64,000 nt of DNA. Source: Hemileia vastatrix (taxonomy: Eukaryota; Basidiomycota; Pucciniomycetes; Pucciniales; Zaghouaniaceae). Positions 12,090-23,138 of this stretch are shown here, one piece after another. Each line of letters starts with the position of its first letter. Positions within the stretch are counted from its first letter, which is position 1. The stretch spans positions 992,001 through 1,056,000 of the forward strand of contig JASXTE010000014.1 in assembly GCA_030280995.1 (NCBI GenBank), read 5' to 3'. The position numbers and the translations under genes are program-made. Below the pieces are notes generated by a model. The model was not told the DNA's origin and did no database searches. It saw nothing but the letters and a program-made list of their open reading frames with translations.

Positions 12090-14645
12090 AACTTTTATGA
12101 GGAAAACCTCACTTCTCTTAAAAAAACATACACCTTACCAACTTCAAATTGGAAAAGTGTCCAGCACAAGTTCGGCCGAACTTGTGCTGGACACTTTGGC
12201 CAAGACCAGTGACTAAAAATTGCAAGGAAAACCAAAAATCAATAGGCTATAAAAGGAAGTTAATTGATGGCATCAAATTGTTTTTTGGTAAAAGTGTCCA
12301 GCACAAGTTTGGCCAAACTTATGCTGGACACTTTTATGAGGAACACCTCACTTCTCTTAAAAAACATGCACCTTACCAAATTCAAATTGGAAAAGTGTCC
12401 AGCACAAGTTCGGCCAAACTTATGCTGGACACTTTGGCAAAGACCAGTGACTAAAAATTTCAAGGAAAACCAAAAATCAATAGGCTATAAAGGAAGTTAA
12501 TTGATGGCATCAAATTGTTTTTTGGTAAAAGTGTCCAGCACAAGCGCAGCCAAACTTATGCTGGACACTTTTCCAATTTGAAGTTGGTGAGGTGTTCCTC
12601 ATTAAGGTGTCCAGCACAAGTTCGGCCAAACTTGTGATGGACACTTTTACCAAAAAAAAAAAATAGATGCCATCAAATATGTTCATGTTATAGCCTAATT
12701 TTTTTTAATTTCCTTGAAGTAATAAGTTACTGTCCATGACCAAAGTGTCCAGCACAAGTTTGGCCGAGCTTGTGCTGGACACTTTTATAAGGAAAACCTC
12801 ACTTCTCCTAAAAAAACATGCACCTTACCAACTTCAAATTGGAAAAGTGTCCAGCACAAGTTCGGCCGAACTTGTGCTGGACACTTTGGCCAAGACCAGT
12901 GACTAAAAATTGCACGGAAAACCAAAAATCAATAGGCTATAAAAGGAAGTTAATTGATGGCATCAATTTTTTGTTGGTAAATATGTCCAGCACAAGTTCG
13001 GCCAAACCTATGCTGGACACTTTTATAATTTGAAGTTGGTAAGGTGCATGTTTTTTTAAGAGAAGTGAGATGTTCCTCATAAAAGTGTCCAGCACAAGTT
13101 TGGCCGGACTTGTGCTGGACACTTTTACCAAAAAACAATTTGATGCCATCAATTAACTTCCTTTTATAGCCTATTGATTTTTGGTTTTCCTTGCAATTTT
13201 TAGTCACTGATCTTGGCCAAAGTGTCCAGCATAAGTTCGGCCAAACTTATGCTGGACAATTTTCCAATTTGAAGTTGGTAAGGTGCATGTTTTTTTAGGA
13301 GAAGTGAGGTTTTCCTTATAAAAGTGTCCAGCATAAGTTCGGCCAAACTTGTGCTGGACACTTTGGTCATGGACAGTAACTTATTACTTCAAGGAAATTA
13401 AAAGAAATTAGGCTATAACATGAACATATTTGATGGCATCTATTTTTTTTTGTTAAAAGTCTCCAGCACAAGTTTGGCCGAACTTGTGCTGGACACTTTT
13501 ATGAGGAGCACCTCACTTCTCTAAAAAAAAACATACACCTCCCCAACTTCAAATTATAAAAGTGTCCAGCATAAGTTTGGCCGAACTTGTGCTGGACACT
13601 TTGGCCAAGAACAGTGACTAAAAATTGCAAGGAAAACCAATAAAAATAGCCCATATAATGAAGATAATTGATGCTATCTAATGTCTTTGGTAAAAGTGTC
13701 CAGCACAAGTTTGGCCGAACTTGTGCTGGACAAATTTATAAAGAAAACCTCACTTCTCTTAAAAAAACATGCACCTTACCAACTTCCAATTATAAAAGTG
13801 TCCAGCATAAGTTCAGAAAAACTTGAGCTGGACACTTTGGTCATGGACAGTAACTTATTACTTCAAGGAAATTAAAAAAAATTAGGCTATAACATGAACA
13901 TATTTGATAGCATCATTTTTTTTTTTTGGTAAAAGTGTCCATCACAAGTTCGGCCGAACTTGTGCTGGACACTTTTATGAGGAACACCCCACTTCTCTTA
14001 AAAAATATACACCTCACCAGCTTCAAATTGGAAACGTGTCCAGCATAAGTTCGGCCGAACTTGTGCTGGACACTTTTACCAAAAAAAATATTGATGCCAT
14101 CAATTAATTTCCTTTTATAGCCTATTGATTTTTAGTTTTCCTTGCAATTTTTAGTCACTGGTCTTGGCCAAAGTGTCCAGAATAAGTTCGGCCAAACTTG
14201 TGCTGGACACTTTTCCAATTTGAATTTGGTAAGGTGCATGTTTTTTCAAGAGAAGTGAGGTGTTCCTCATAAAAGTGTCTAGCATAAGTTCGGCCGAACT
14301 TGTTCTGGACACTTTGGTCATGGACAGTAACTTATTACTTCAAGGAAATTAAAAAAAATTAGGCTATAACATGAACATATTTGATAGCATCATTTTTTTT
14401 TTTGGTAAAAGTGTCCATCACAAGTTCGGCCAAACTTGTGCTGGACACTTTTATGAGGAACACCTCACCTACTTCAAATTGGAAAAGTGTCCAGAATAAG
14501 TTCGGCCGAGCTTGTGCTGGACACTTTTACCAAAAAACAATTTGATGCCATCAATTAACTTCCTTTTATAGCCTATTGATTTTTGATTTTCCTTGCAATT
14601 TTTATTCACTGGTCTTGGCCAAAGTGTCCAGCACAATACTTAAAT
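12090..14645. repeat. Dense palindrome array with invertible spacers
   Basis: Twenty-one copies of a perfect 38-bp palindrome, half-site GTGTCCAGCACAAGTTCGG followed directly by its complement with no loop, plus a half-copy at 14624. Starts: 12157, 12294, 12395, 12531, 12607, 12745, 12847, 12983, 13085, 13222, 13324, 13459, 13562, 13696, 13798, 13935, 14036, 14173, 14275, 14411, 14487. Most copies extend to 46 bp with AAAA/TTTT flanks. Spacers are of three kinds: X (about 65 bp, CACCTCACTTCTCTTAAAA core), Y (about 100 bp, GACCAGTGACTAAAAATTGC core) and Z (about 100 bp, GGACAGTAACTTATTACTTC core). They alternate strictly X, Y-or-Z, X, and each type occurs in both orientations. Open frames across the array are by-products of the repeat. 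Confidence 0.95.
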
Positions 14646-15382
14646 TCTACTGAAGTATGTTTATCAATTACATGTTATTAAAGCCTTTTTTATTTTTTTA
14701 AGGCATGAAAACCAAATATAAATTGATGATTTTTTGGTTTTTAATGATTAATAATTTTCAATTATTGTTGCGAAAAGTGAAGTTTAAAAAAAAATTTCTA
14801 AAGATCCTTGTGTAAACAAATTCCCATTGTTTGAATGCTTTAAATTTTTGTATATATTTTGTTTATTAACTATGGTAATGGATTTTTGAGTGCCTTTAAT
14901 GATCTTTCTTTTTTTGGTGAGGGATGGTGTTCACTTTCATTTTTTTTTTCACATGTGCATTTTTATACTAATCATTGGTGGCGTTTAGCCAATAAAAAAG
15001 CAATTATAATTATTGAAAAACAGGTATTTTAAATTGAAATTTAGAATCTAATTCTATTCTTGTTTTAGGCTTTAATTTGATCTTAACATAAGTATCTGAG
15101 AAGAGATTCAATTTAATTTATTTTAAGTTCATTTATTGTGCACAAAAAAATTTCACATTTATTTAATCAAAACGTTTATCATGTCTTAAAGTTTTACAAA
15201 ATTATATATCTGTTTTTCTATCCTCAATAATTTTAAAATTGTTAATTCTGTTACTCTCGCTTATCTTATACATCAATAGGAATTTTTTATAAGAAAGAAT
15301 AATAATGTTATATTTAAAAAATAATTACTATCACTCTATATACATGGTTACTAGTGGGGTAAAAAATTTAAGGTGCTGCTGC
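14646..15382. other. Non-coding stretch
   Basis: AT-rich sequence between the palindrome array and the CACTA-like element. No gene, and no clear CACTA terminus; a TAGTG at about 15352 is not matched by a convincing partner. Confidence 0.5.
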
Positions 15383-17059
15383 TCAATCTAGTGCTTCATT
15401 AACTTTGGCAAAATCTATATCTTCTCGAACTTCAAGTAACTCCCTCTCATTAACCGACAAATTTGCTAAATATCCAGGTGAATAGCAGTTTTTTGGCAGA
15501 AATTTGGGCACATTCAAGATACCATCTGTTGAAGCTGTCTTTTTAGTTGAGCAATCATAAAGTTTCTTCATTGAAGCCTCTTCAACATTTGAATGGGCTG
15601 TCTTTTTAGTCAAGTTGTCCATTTTATCTAAAATTTCATCGAGTTTTGGATTTCTCCATCCAGGAACTACTCGTTTAGGACAATTCTCTTCTGGATCGGG
15701 TGGGGCTTCTTCTAAATCAGACATGAGACTTGTATCATGAAAAAGTGCTACAAAGCCTGGCTGATCAAAGCATTTTTTTCTTGCAATGTTGTAGCGGTTT
15801 TTTGAAATCTAAAATCAAATCAAATTAGTAATAGACTTTCTTTAATTATTATGCTTTGAATAAATACCTTTGTTTGATAACGCTTTATCTGTGCTCTTGA
15901 TCTCTTTTCCTTTCTACTTGCTTCAATCACCTCACAGTTTTGACCAGCCACCTTTCGAATCTCCTTTCCCTTGTTGACCACCCATTGCTCGACAATGATT
16001 GGTGTAAACCTGAGTTTTGCTGAATCAATATTTTTCAATGTTGTGAGCCACTTAGTAAAATGGTCCAATACTACACTCCCCATTACTTGATTCCATAGTG
16101 ACTCAGAAAAATTTTGACAGTTCCAATCAAAAGCGAGTCAATGAAATCCTTTCTCTTAAAGCTCTCGTTCCAAATGCTGTTTTACAGAGATCGGTACAGC
16201 AGCTCCTCCCTTTAGTCCTTGGGGCTCAGGTGTTGAAATAAAAGTTGGTAGATGAATTTTGGAACGTAAGAATATAGCAGTATTTGTTAAAATAAATTGA
16301 CGATCAGTAGCTGAAGTTGCCTGCGGTGCTTTTTGAACCTGTTTTAATGCTTTTTCAATCGTCAATAGCTTGTAATCATGCCAATTTTTCCAATCTTTAA
16401 GCTCTTCATTTGTTGGGCCTATAGGAAACTCAGATACATTAATGGGTCCACCAAGACAGAACTTCAAAAAGTGATAGATATTTCGGTTAATAGAATCTGA
16501 GCTCCTTGGTACATCACACCTCGTAACTATGCTTCTAACCATTTGCAAGTTTTGGTCATTTTGAAGTGACTCAGCATCAAGTATTCTGCGCTGATCAGCA
16601 GCTCAAATTATAAGAGAGGGATTAACTGAAAATTTTTCAAAATAAATATTGGTAAACCTATTTTAAAACATAAAAGCATGTTGAAAAAGTTTACTCACCA
16701 GGTCCACTGGTACTGGCGGCTGAGTTAGTAGAAGTGGATCCCCCACTGCTTCCAAGAAACTGATTCAACAACATACTAGCCCAATCATTACCTACACTTT
16801 CTGCTTCCTGCTGAAAATTACCAGGTGAGGATCGACCATCCATATTTGTGATATTAGAAGAGCAATCAGTTGATCAAATTTGGGGATCTGATGAAGACTG
16901 AGGAGGAGGTTAGGGTTTACCTGGATTTTCACTTGGTCTTTCAGGGGGAACAGGACCCGATGGAGGCATTCTAGGATTTTGAGGGGGAGGATTATTTTGC
17001 ACTCCAACATTACTTTCTAATGGAGGATCAACCTGAATGGCATCACCAGTATTAGACAT
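15383..17059 (-). pseudogene. Second gene of the CACTA-like element
   Basis: Start ATG at 17059 (MSNTGDAIQVDPP). Introns at 16626-16698 (GTGAGT donor) and 15809-15867 (GTATTT donor), both frame-preserving. The protein has a Pro/Ser/Asn-rich N-terminal third and a globular remainder with no motif I recognise; one block reads FDWNCQNFSESLWNQ and another VVPGWRNPKLDEILDKM. Five in-frame stops lie in otherwise open sequence: TAA and TGA in the N-terminal part (about 16870-16915), TGA near 16603, and TAA and TGA near 16125-16157. All five could come from CAA or CGA by one C-to-T change (inference; no intact copy was compared). It lies in the same orientation directly behind the transposase, so a TnpA-like accessory role is inferred from position only. 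Confidence 0.65.
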
Positions 17060-17482
17060 TCTGTGCTTTATAAAGAAAATTATTAACTTTCAGAATATAG
17101 ACAAGATAACATTAAAGAGAAATTAGTTATACATTTTAATTGTGAGTTTAATGAATAAAATATTCAAGCGAAAAAATTAGTGGAAAAATCAGTTTTATTG
17201 GCTTGAAAAATATGGTCCTTAGATTTTTCAACCCTGGTTCTGAACTATTTATAATATTTTTGAAGTATAGGTAGACTTTGTATAGTACATTGAATTCCTT
17301 TTAGTTGAAATTGCATTTACAATAAAATGTCACTCATTAATAGCAGGGTTTCTGAACTGTAAAGAATGCCCTTGTTATTGTTTTCTTAAACATTTAGGCA
17401 ACATCTCAAAAAGTTTTATTTATTAATCTTGCATCTAGCTGTTCCAAAGATCTATTACAAACTTTCCAAATCCTCCAAATTC
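17060..17482. other. Spacer between the two CACTA-element genes
   Basis: About 420 bp of AT-rich sequence with no coding signal. It would hold the terminator of the transposase gene and the promoter of the second gene; neither can be pinpointed. Confidence 0.4.
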
Positions 17483-20400
17483 TTACCAATCCTAAATAAT
17501 TTCAACAATATTAACAAAAATAAAATGTCCATGTTGTTTAATTTTTTACTTACTAGTGTCTGAAGTCCAACAGCAGTGATAACATTGTACTTTATTCCAA
17601 ACATTCCCCTTTGGTGCTGTAAAGTGGCAGCATGTCCAATAATTGAATCTTGATTTATCACAATTTGTGTTGCTTTTACTACTCTTACTAAACGGCAATG
17701 CACTTGTAAAAACGCCTCATAGGGATCCTTTTTTGTATCTTCTGGTATAAGCTCTTTAAATGGACTAATGATTAGATAGACTTTTTCATTATTGTCCTTT
17801 GAACTAAAAAGCTGATCAATATGCCCAAACTGACTATCTTTTCCAAAGTAGGATTCAATGGTAGAATTCCCAGGATTCTGGTCATGAGTCGTATAACGCT
17901 TTTCATGGACCAATATGCTTGCTATATTTTCAACTACCCTGTCTCCTACCTTCTCTGATGGTAACAAAGCCCGTTTAGATGTCTCTTTTCTTAAGCGTGC
18001 CCTTACCCATTTTGTAAATAATGCCTCAGTTAAATGGAAATGTCTTTTTTTTGTATCGTACTCAATTTTTTTTAATTTTAGATCCATACTGAGCATCATC
18101 TTCAGCTTCACCTAGTTCCAATACCCTAGACTTCCGATGCCAGTGCTTGAGCATGGTCCGTGGTATTTCTTCTATGTTCAATAAATATAAATTAGCTCAT
18201 TTGCATTTTTAAGCACCCAAATACCAAACTAAATACCTGGATGATGATTGTTTGGAATTTCCAATAATATACCATTAACTCTTTCAGCAGCCCAAGTAGC
18301 CATACCTATGGGTGGACCAAAACGTTTAATCATTTCTGGGAAATGTTGAGTGAAATGAAGATTTGGCTTAAAGCTGATATTTTTCGAACCTTCTTCCAAG
18401 CAGTTACAATACTCCAATAGCAGTTGTTTTAATTCATCAACTTCATCGGCAGACACATTTTTTAAAGTCAAAAAGTTGGTAATTGAACTTAAAGTGGTGA
18501 GTGATTTGAGAAGATAATATTCTCTAGGTTTGTGGTCTGACGTCACGGATGTCTCGGCTTGATTTAATTTTTCTACTTAAAGGGGGATAAGTGACAAAGG
18601 AAAGTAAACAGTATAAAGTACATGCCACTACGCAGCTTTGAGGGAACCTGACTTTTTAGATCCTACTTGTTTTGGCACTCGTGAAATCCAGAAAGGTTTT
18701 TTTGTTTGCTCTATCACATTCCACACTGCCTCCAGCTCAGTGGCTGACAATTGTGGATTCCTAGTTCTTTCACTTTCTTTCTCTTTGCCCCTCTTTTTAT
18801 CTTCCTTACTTCTAATAATCTCAACAGATGAATTAGATCTTTCACTTTCGGATATACTGATACTTTTTTGCCTTAAGTTATAGGTTGAATTTGGACTTCC
18901 ACTTTCAGAAGCATGTTCAGAGCCAAACTCTAAGGTTTGAAAGTGATGTTCAGAAATTGATGAATTTGTCCGGCTGTTTGATCCTTCCGATTCAGCTCCT
19001 CCACTATCCATTCTAAGATATGTTTGTGACCGTCTCATTGTACTTGTATATCGTAGTCTTTTTTGCCGTCCCACTGGTTCAATATTATTGGAATTAGTGC
19101 TGATTAAGCTGCTTCTACATTTTTTATATTGCTTCTTTAGAAATATATCAGAATGTGCATCATCATCTTCTCTTCTTACATGCCAATTTTTTTCCTTTTT
19201 CAGCTTTTTTTCTAGGTCAATTGCGGCATTTTGTATTAGATAAAAAGTTAGACTGTGATCTTTAAGATTTCCAAGCATGTGTGAATGCATCAATTCAATT
19301 TAGCAATATTACATAGGTTGCCAATATACAAGGTTATTTAGCTTGCTCCATCGAACCCCATGACTCCTAACAATAGATACCCGCTCCCAATGTGACTGGC
19401 ACTTTTTCCACTTCTCTGCCCAGTGCATATGATCCTCACAAGTATGTAAGGAAAATTTTTCGACTTGATGCTCACCGATTTCATCTTTTGAAATATGACA
19501 GACAGAGCAGAACTTAGTGGCTGAGTGACTTGCAAAACCGGCAATCTTTCGCATTGCTGGAATGTCTCCTATTAAAGAGAATAATGCAGACCTTATTTTT
19601 CGGCCCTGTGGATAGTGAGGTGTTTTTTCAATAAATATGCCATCCCATAGAGTCTTTAGTTCATTGACAAGAGGCTTCAGAAGATGATGTATTTCTTCAC
19701 TTGTTGGCTCAGTTGGACCGGGAATAATAGCATACAAAAATAGATTTTTGGTTTTGTATTGATCTTCTGTAGGCAAGTTCATACACACCAACAAGATATT
19801 ACCCACAGATTTCTGATGACCTCCAATACGATTGCCACCCGGCCTAAACCAGTCAACATATAAGCTAAAAATTAAATTACCTCGGGTTTTTGTATATCCA
19901 TCGACACTTCTATTTTGAGTCGTAGAAATATCTTGAAAATTTTTCCATACAAAACCATCATATACATCTTTCATGACATCCCTTTCCATGTTTTCTAGAA
20001 AATCATTTTTTTCTCAATCAGCTTCTCGAATTTGATTAGTTTATACTTTCCTGAAAGCCATTCAACCAAACTGTTGTGATGAAATGTTTTACGAGGATGG
20101 TAGATTGCTTCTTCTTGTTTGTACTTAGCCAAATACAAATTTTCATCACAATTGACAGTTTCTTCTCTCTGTCCTAAATCTTTTAAATAGCGCTTTGAGG
20201 ATGAATAAAAAGGTTGAGTACAAGATAAGATCGATGGTTGGTGTTTGGGGATATACTCATAAAGAGCAAAGCACTTAGCACAGCATGTCTTGGTGAAAAA
20301 TAATGGATTGAGTTGCAATTGACTAAAAACTGTCTCTATAGAAAGGGAAATCAGGCTGATGATTCTGCTAGAATCTAGTTTGCCTATGTCACTAAGAAGT

Positions 20401-20849
20401 TTGAGTTTGTTGACTTCATTATGCAAAAATTCAGCACAACCTTCTTTGCTTAAATGATGGATAAGAGAAAGTTTCGCTGCTTGCCACATTATCTTTTGGC
20501 TATAAGGCTCTTCCAAATTCAAATTGTTTGACCGTGGTAGAGATTGAATTGTTTCCAAAACAGGCTGCCCCTAAGCAAAGAAAAACAATAGAGATTAATT
20601 GAAACATAATTTCTCTTTATTTACCAAATATTGATTTCTTACAAGATCTGGGATGTTGGATCCTAAGTTAGGTGAAGCGCAGGATGTACCAACCATCTGT
20701 GCTTTGCCATTTCTTTCCTCTTCATGTTTGGAGTATGACTGAGATGTTTTGAAAGCTACACCAAATTCAAAGCTTCCCAATGAGGTTTGATGCTTTCTTG
20801 ATGAACATCCAAGCTCTTCACATTTACAAACGCGAAAAAATGGTGGCAT
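17483..20849 (-). pseudogene. Tnp2-family transposase, multiple breaks
   Basis: Relative of the basidiomycete Tnp2/Transposase_21 proteins that cut and paste CACTA elements. Start ATG at 20849 (MPPFFRVCKCEELGC), an N-terminal Cys-rich knuckle. Introns: 20571-20642, 18172-18236 and 17492-17553. Recognisable in order: an FCxxC/YxPxxxP-type segment (20558-20000), the core SLYVDWFRPGG with its Asp, IIPGPTEPT, LWDG, GDIPAMRKIAGFASHSATKFC (second Asp), CxxC, a low-complexity Ser/Arg/Glu insert (about 18700-19100), then FGPPIGMATWAAERVNG and a C-terminal GMFGIKYNV..GLQTL block. Breaks: frameshift at an A7 run near 20010, two TAA codons just after YWQPM (about 19287-19310), TAG and TAA between 18560 and 18625, and a frameshift at an A8 run near 18070. 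It ends at TAA 17483 after the last intron. Confidence 0.75.
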
Positions 20850-21920
20850 TTTAAGACTTCTGGATATAAGAAATATGTTACTGGATGGTAGCAATTGAAC
20901 AAACTATTTATTTATTGTGAAGCACTTACTAAAATAAGCTAATTTTTACGTCTCAAGAAGTTTATAAAAAAGCTGGTTACCATGGATTTCTTTGAATGTT
21001 TTTTTCATGCAGATCAACCATGCATTAATTAGGTATCCATACTGTGCATCAGCAAAATGTTTCAGACTTGCTACATTTTACAATGTTGCATACACGTTTA
21101 TCAAACAGCTTATTTTGCACAAAGCATAATACTATAAGAGAATACAAATTGATCGCATTTTTAAATATAGGAGAAACTATGATATAACTTGAATCAAAAT
21201 AATACCATTTAATTTATAATAATAAAGTTATTTAAGTGTTGCCCTTTTTTTTTCTGCAATCACCTGAATTAATAAAATTCTGCCAAGTAACAGAAAGGTT
21301 TTTACTAATAATCACTATAAGATATAAAAAAATTTATAATATTTATTTTTCACAATATAGAATTACAGTCTGAAAAAAAATATTTTTTCAACAAAATATA
21401 TTATTTTAAAATTTTCAAATCTAAGAGGTCATCAAAGTAAAGCTTCCAGAATCCATAAAACAGAATTTTTACATTAAGTTGCTTATTCCAAACTCTTAAA
21501 AATTGGTATGGTTTCCGAGTAATCTTGGTAAATAAAATATATAAATACTAATAAGGTGTTAATCTAAATTTTTAAAATAAGTTTGTCAGCACAATCAACA
21601 AGCTCAAATAAGGTCATTATTTGCATTAAAATATTATCTAAATAAGTTGGAAAATCAAAATGATTCTGCATTATATTTTTACCCGTTTATCATGCAATAA
21701 TTTTCTATTACAGCTGAGTTATTTCCTTTTGAATTAATTATGAACATACATAGATATCCATATTTTATAGAGAAAGATATTCATGAGAAAGCTCATCTGT
21801 CCATCCACTCAACTCTTCATTATTAACTATTTTCAAAAAAAAAATTATTATAGTAGTGTTTTTGTTGCCATATCCTTTCAAAATTTTATATTTTTGTTCA
21901 TTTTGCTTTTCATAAAGTAT
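20850..21920. other. Non-coding stretch
   Basis: AT-rich region upstream of the transposase (-) and of the + strand gene at 21921. No gene, RNA or clear transposon end seen. Confidence 0.5.
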
Positions 21921-23041
21921 ATGATGAGCTCTAGTTGTTCTTATTTTCCTCAGGGAAAACTACCTACTAATACCCATGTACTAAATAAAAGATTCAATGA
22001 GATACTCCCTCAATCAACTTCTCATTTTTGCAGGTCTATTTACAATTTCTGTCGTGTGCTTTTGAATATTTCACCTCAGTCTAATGAATGGAAGCTGAAC
22101 CCCACCGAAGAACAACTACATAGGTTTTCATTGTTCAATATAAGCTCTCTCAACATTGATATTAATTTGCCATATCCTGAATGAAATTACCGTGTTTCTG
22201 AACAAATCCCTGCTATATTCCACAATGCTTTTATCCACTTTCTTCTTCAATGCAACTTTCCTGGAAAAACGTTTGCTTGGAATCTTGATTGGTTTCACGA
22301 GTGGAATCAAGTTTTGGCAAAAATTATCATTAAGCACTGGGATAAAGCTTTGGAAAATAATTATTTGGTTTCTTATTCAATGGACTCTACTCATATTTCC
22401 TACCTAAATCAAATGGGTGTTCTTCACTGCTGGTTTATAGGTTATGCTGATAAATTACGACTCGGAAAAGAATCTGATAGTTTCCGTGAAATAGTTAAAA
22501 TAAGAAAGTATAAATATAAAATAAAAAAGAAAGTAAGAACTAATATTTTTATCTTTTTTTTTACACAAGCTTATATAAATTTGACAATCTTTTTCAGAAT
22601 TCTTTTATTCGAACTCACCTTCTTAAACAACTTTCAAGTGGTGAAACCTATGAGAATCTTTTCAAAAATGTCAAATGTTGCTCAGACACCGAAATTGATG
22701 ATGAAGGTTCTTTTAAGCGGATTTTATTTCCATGGAGATCTGAAGAATTCTCAATACTTGCACGAAATCTCGACCAGAAACACATTCAAATACGAGAATC
22801 TTCCTCTTATTCAGGAGAAATACTTAAGAACTTGGCATTATATGATAGATTAAATTTGGTATCCTCAATCGAGACTCACTTTAATTCTTTTCCAGTCCCC
22901 AGGGGTTTGCCAAGTGACTGCTATTCTTTATTATATCTCGCTTCTCTTAATCCTCAACAATTAAGACTTCTTAATTGTCAAGCCCCAATAAACATTTCCT
23001 ACATACTTGAACAAATTTCAAATTCTAATGTGAGTTATTGA
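21921..23041 (+). pseudogene. Unknown two-exon gene with one in-frame stop
   Basis: Function not recognised. Start chosen at ATG 21921 (MMSSSCSYFPQGKL); the frame is open for about 45 codons further upstream, but that part is hydrophobic and AT-driven. A TGA at 22182-22184 breaks the frame within a YPE*NYRV context; the same frame continues through FAWNLDWFHEW and SYSMDSTHISYL. An intron of about 108 bp (GTAAGA donor near 22533, TTTTTCAG acceptor near 22600) joins in phase to exon 2, which reads NSFIRTHLLKQL..FPWRSEEFSILARN..PRGLPSDCYSLLYLASL and ends at 23041. Codon use and the clean splice argue for a formerly real protein of about 330 residues. It is tail-to-tail with the SNF2 gene, about 100 bp apart, and may be transposon-derived. 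Confidence 0.55.
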
Positions 23042-23138
23042 TGAATTCCCTAATCAATAATCTAGCAGACTCATATTCCTCGTTTCCAAGGTTTGGGACA
23101 CTTAACCTTAAAAAATTAGAACAGATAAATATTTTTAG

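Larger units (their letters stand above)
15383..20849 (-). mobile_element. Degenerate CACTA-like (Tnp2) DNA transposon
   Basis: Two genes on the minus strand: a Tnp2-type transposase (17483-20849) followed about 420 bp downstream by a second gene (15383-17059). En/Spm-CACTA elements classically pair a TnpD/Tnp2 transposase with a second protein, so the arrangement fits. Both genes carry several premature stops, so this copy cannot make its own transposase. The true ends were not found: no CACTA/TAGTG pair with subterminal repeats is obvious in the flanks, so the coordinates are those of the coding part only. Confidence 0.7.

Noticed and set aside
12149..14107. Open frames across the palindrome array encoding repeated CPAQVRPNLCWTLW-like peptides
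   Set aside because: They are translations of the palindrome in several frames and on both strands, with no start context, splicing or conservation.
12157..14645. CRISPR array
   Set aside because: Repeat-spacer appearance, but spacers are only three recurring types, occur in both orientations and the sequence is eukaryotic; no cas genes.
15345..21320. CACTA/TAGTG ends of the Tnp2 element
   Set aside because: Isolated TAGTG (about 15352) and CACTA (about 21312) words occur by chance and lack matching terminal or subterminal repeats.
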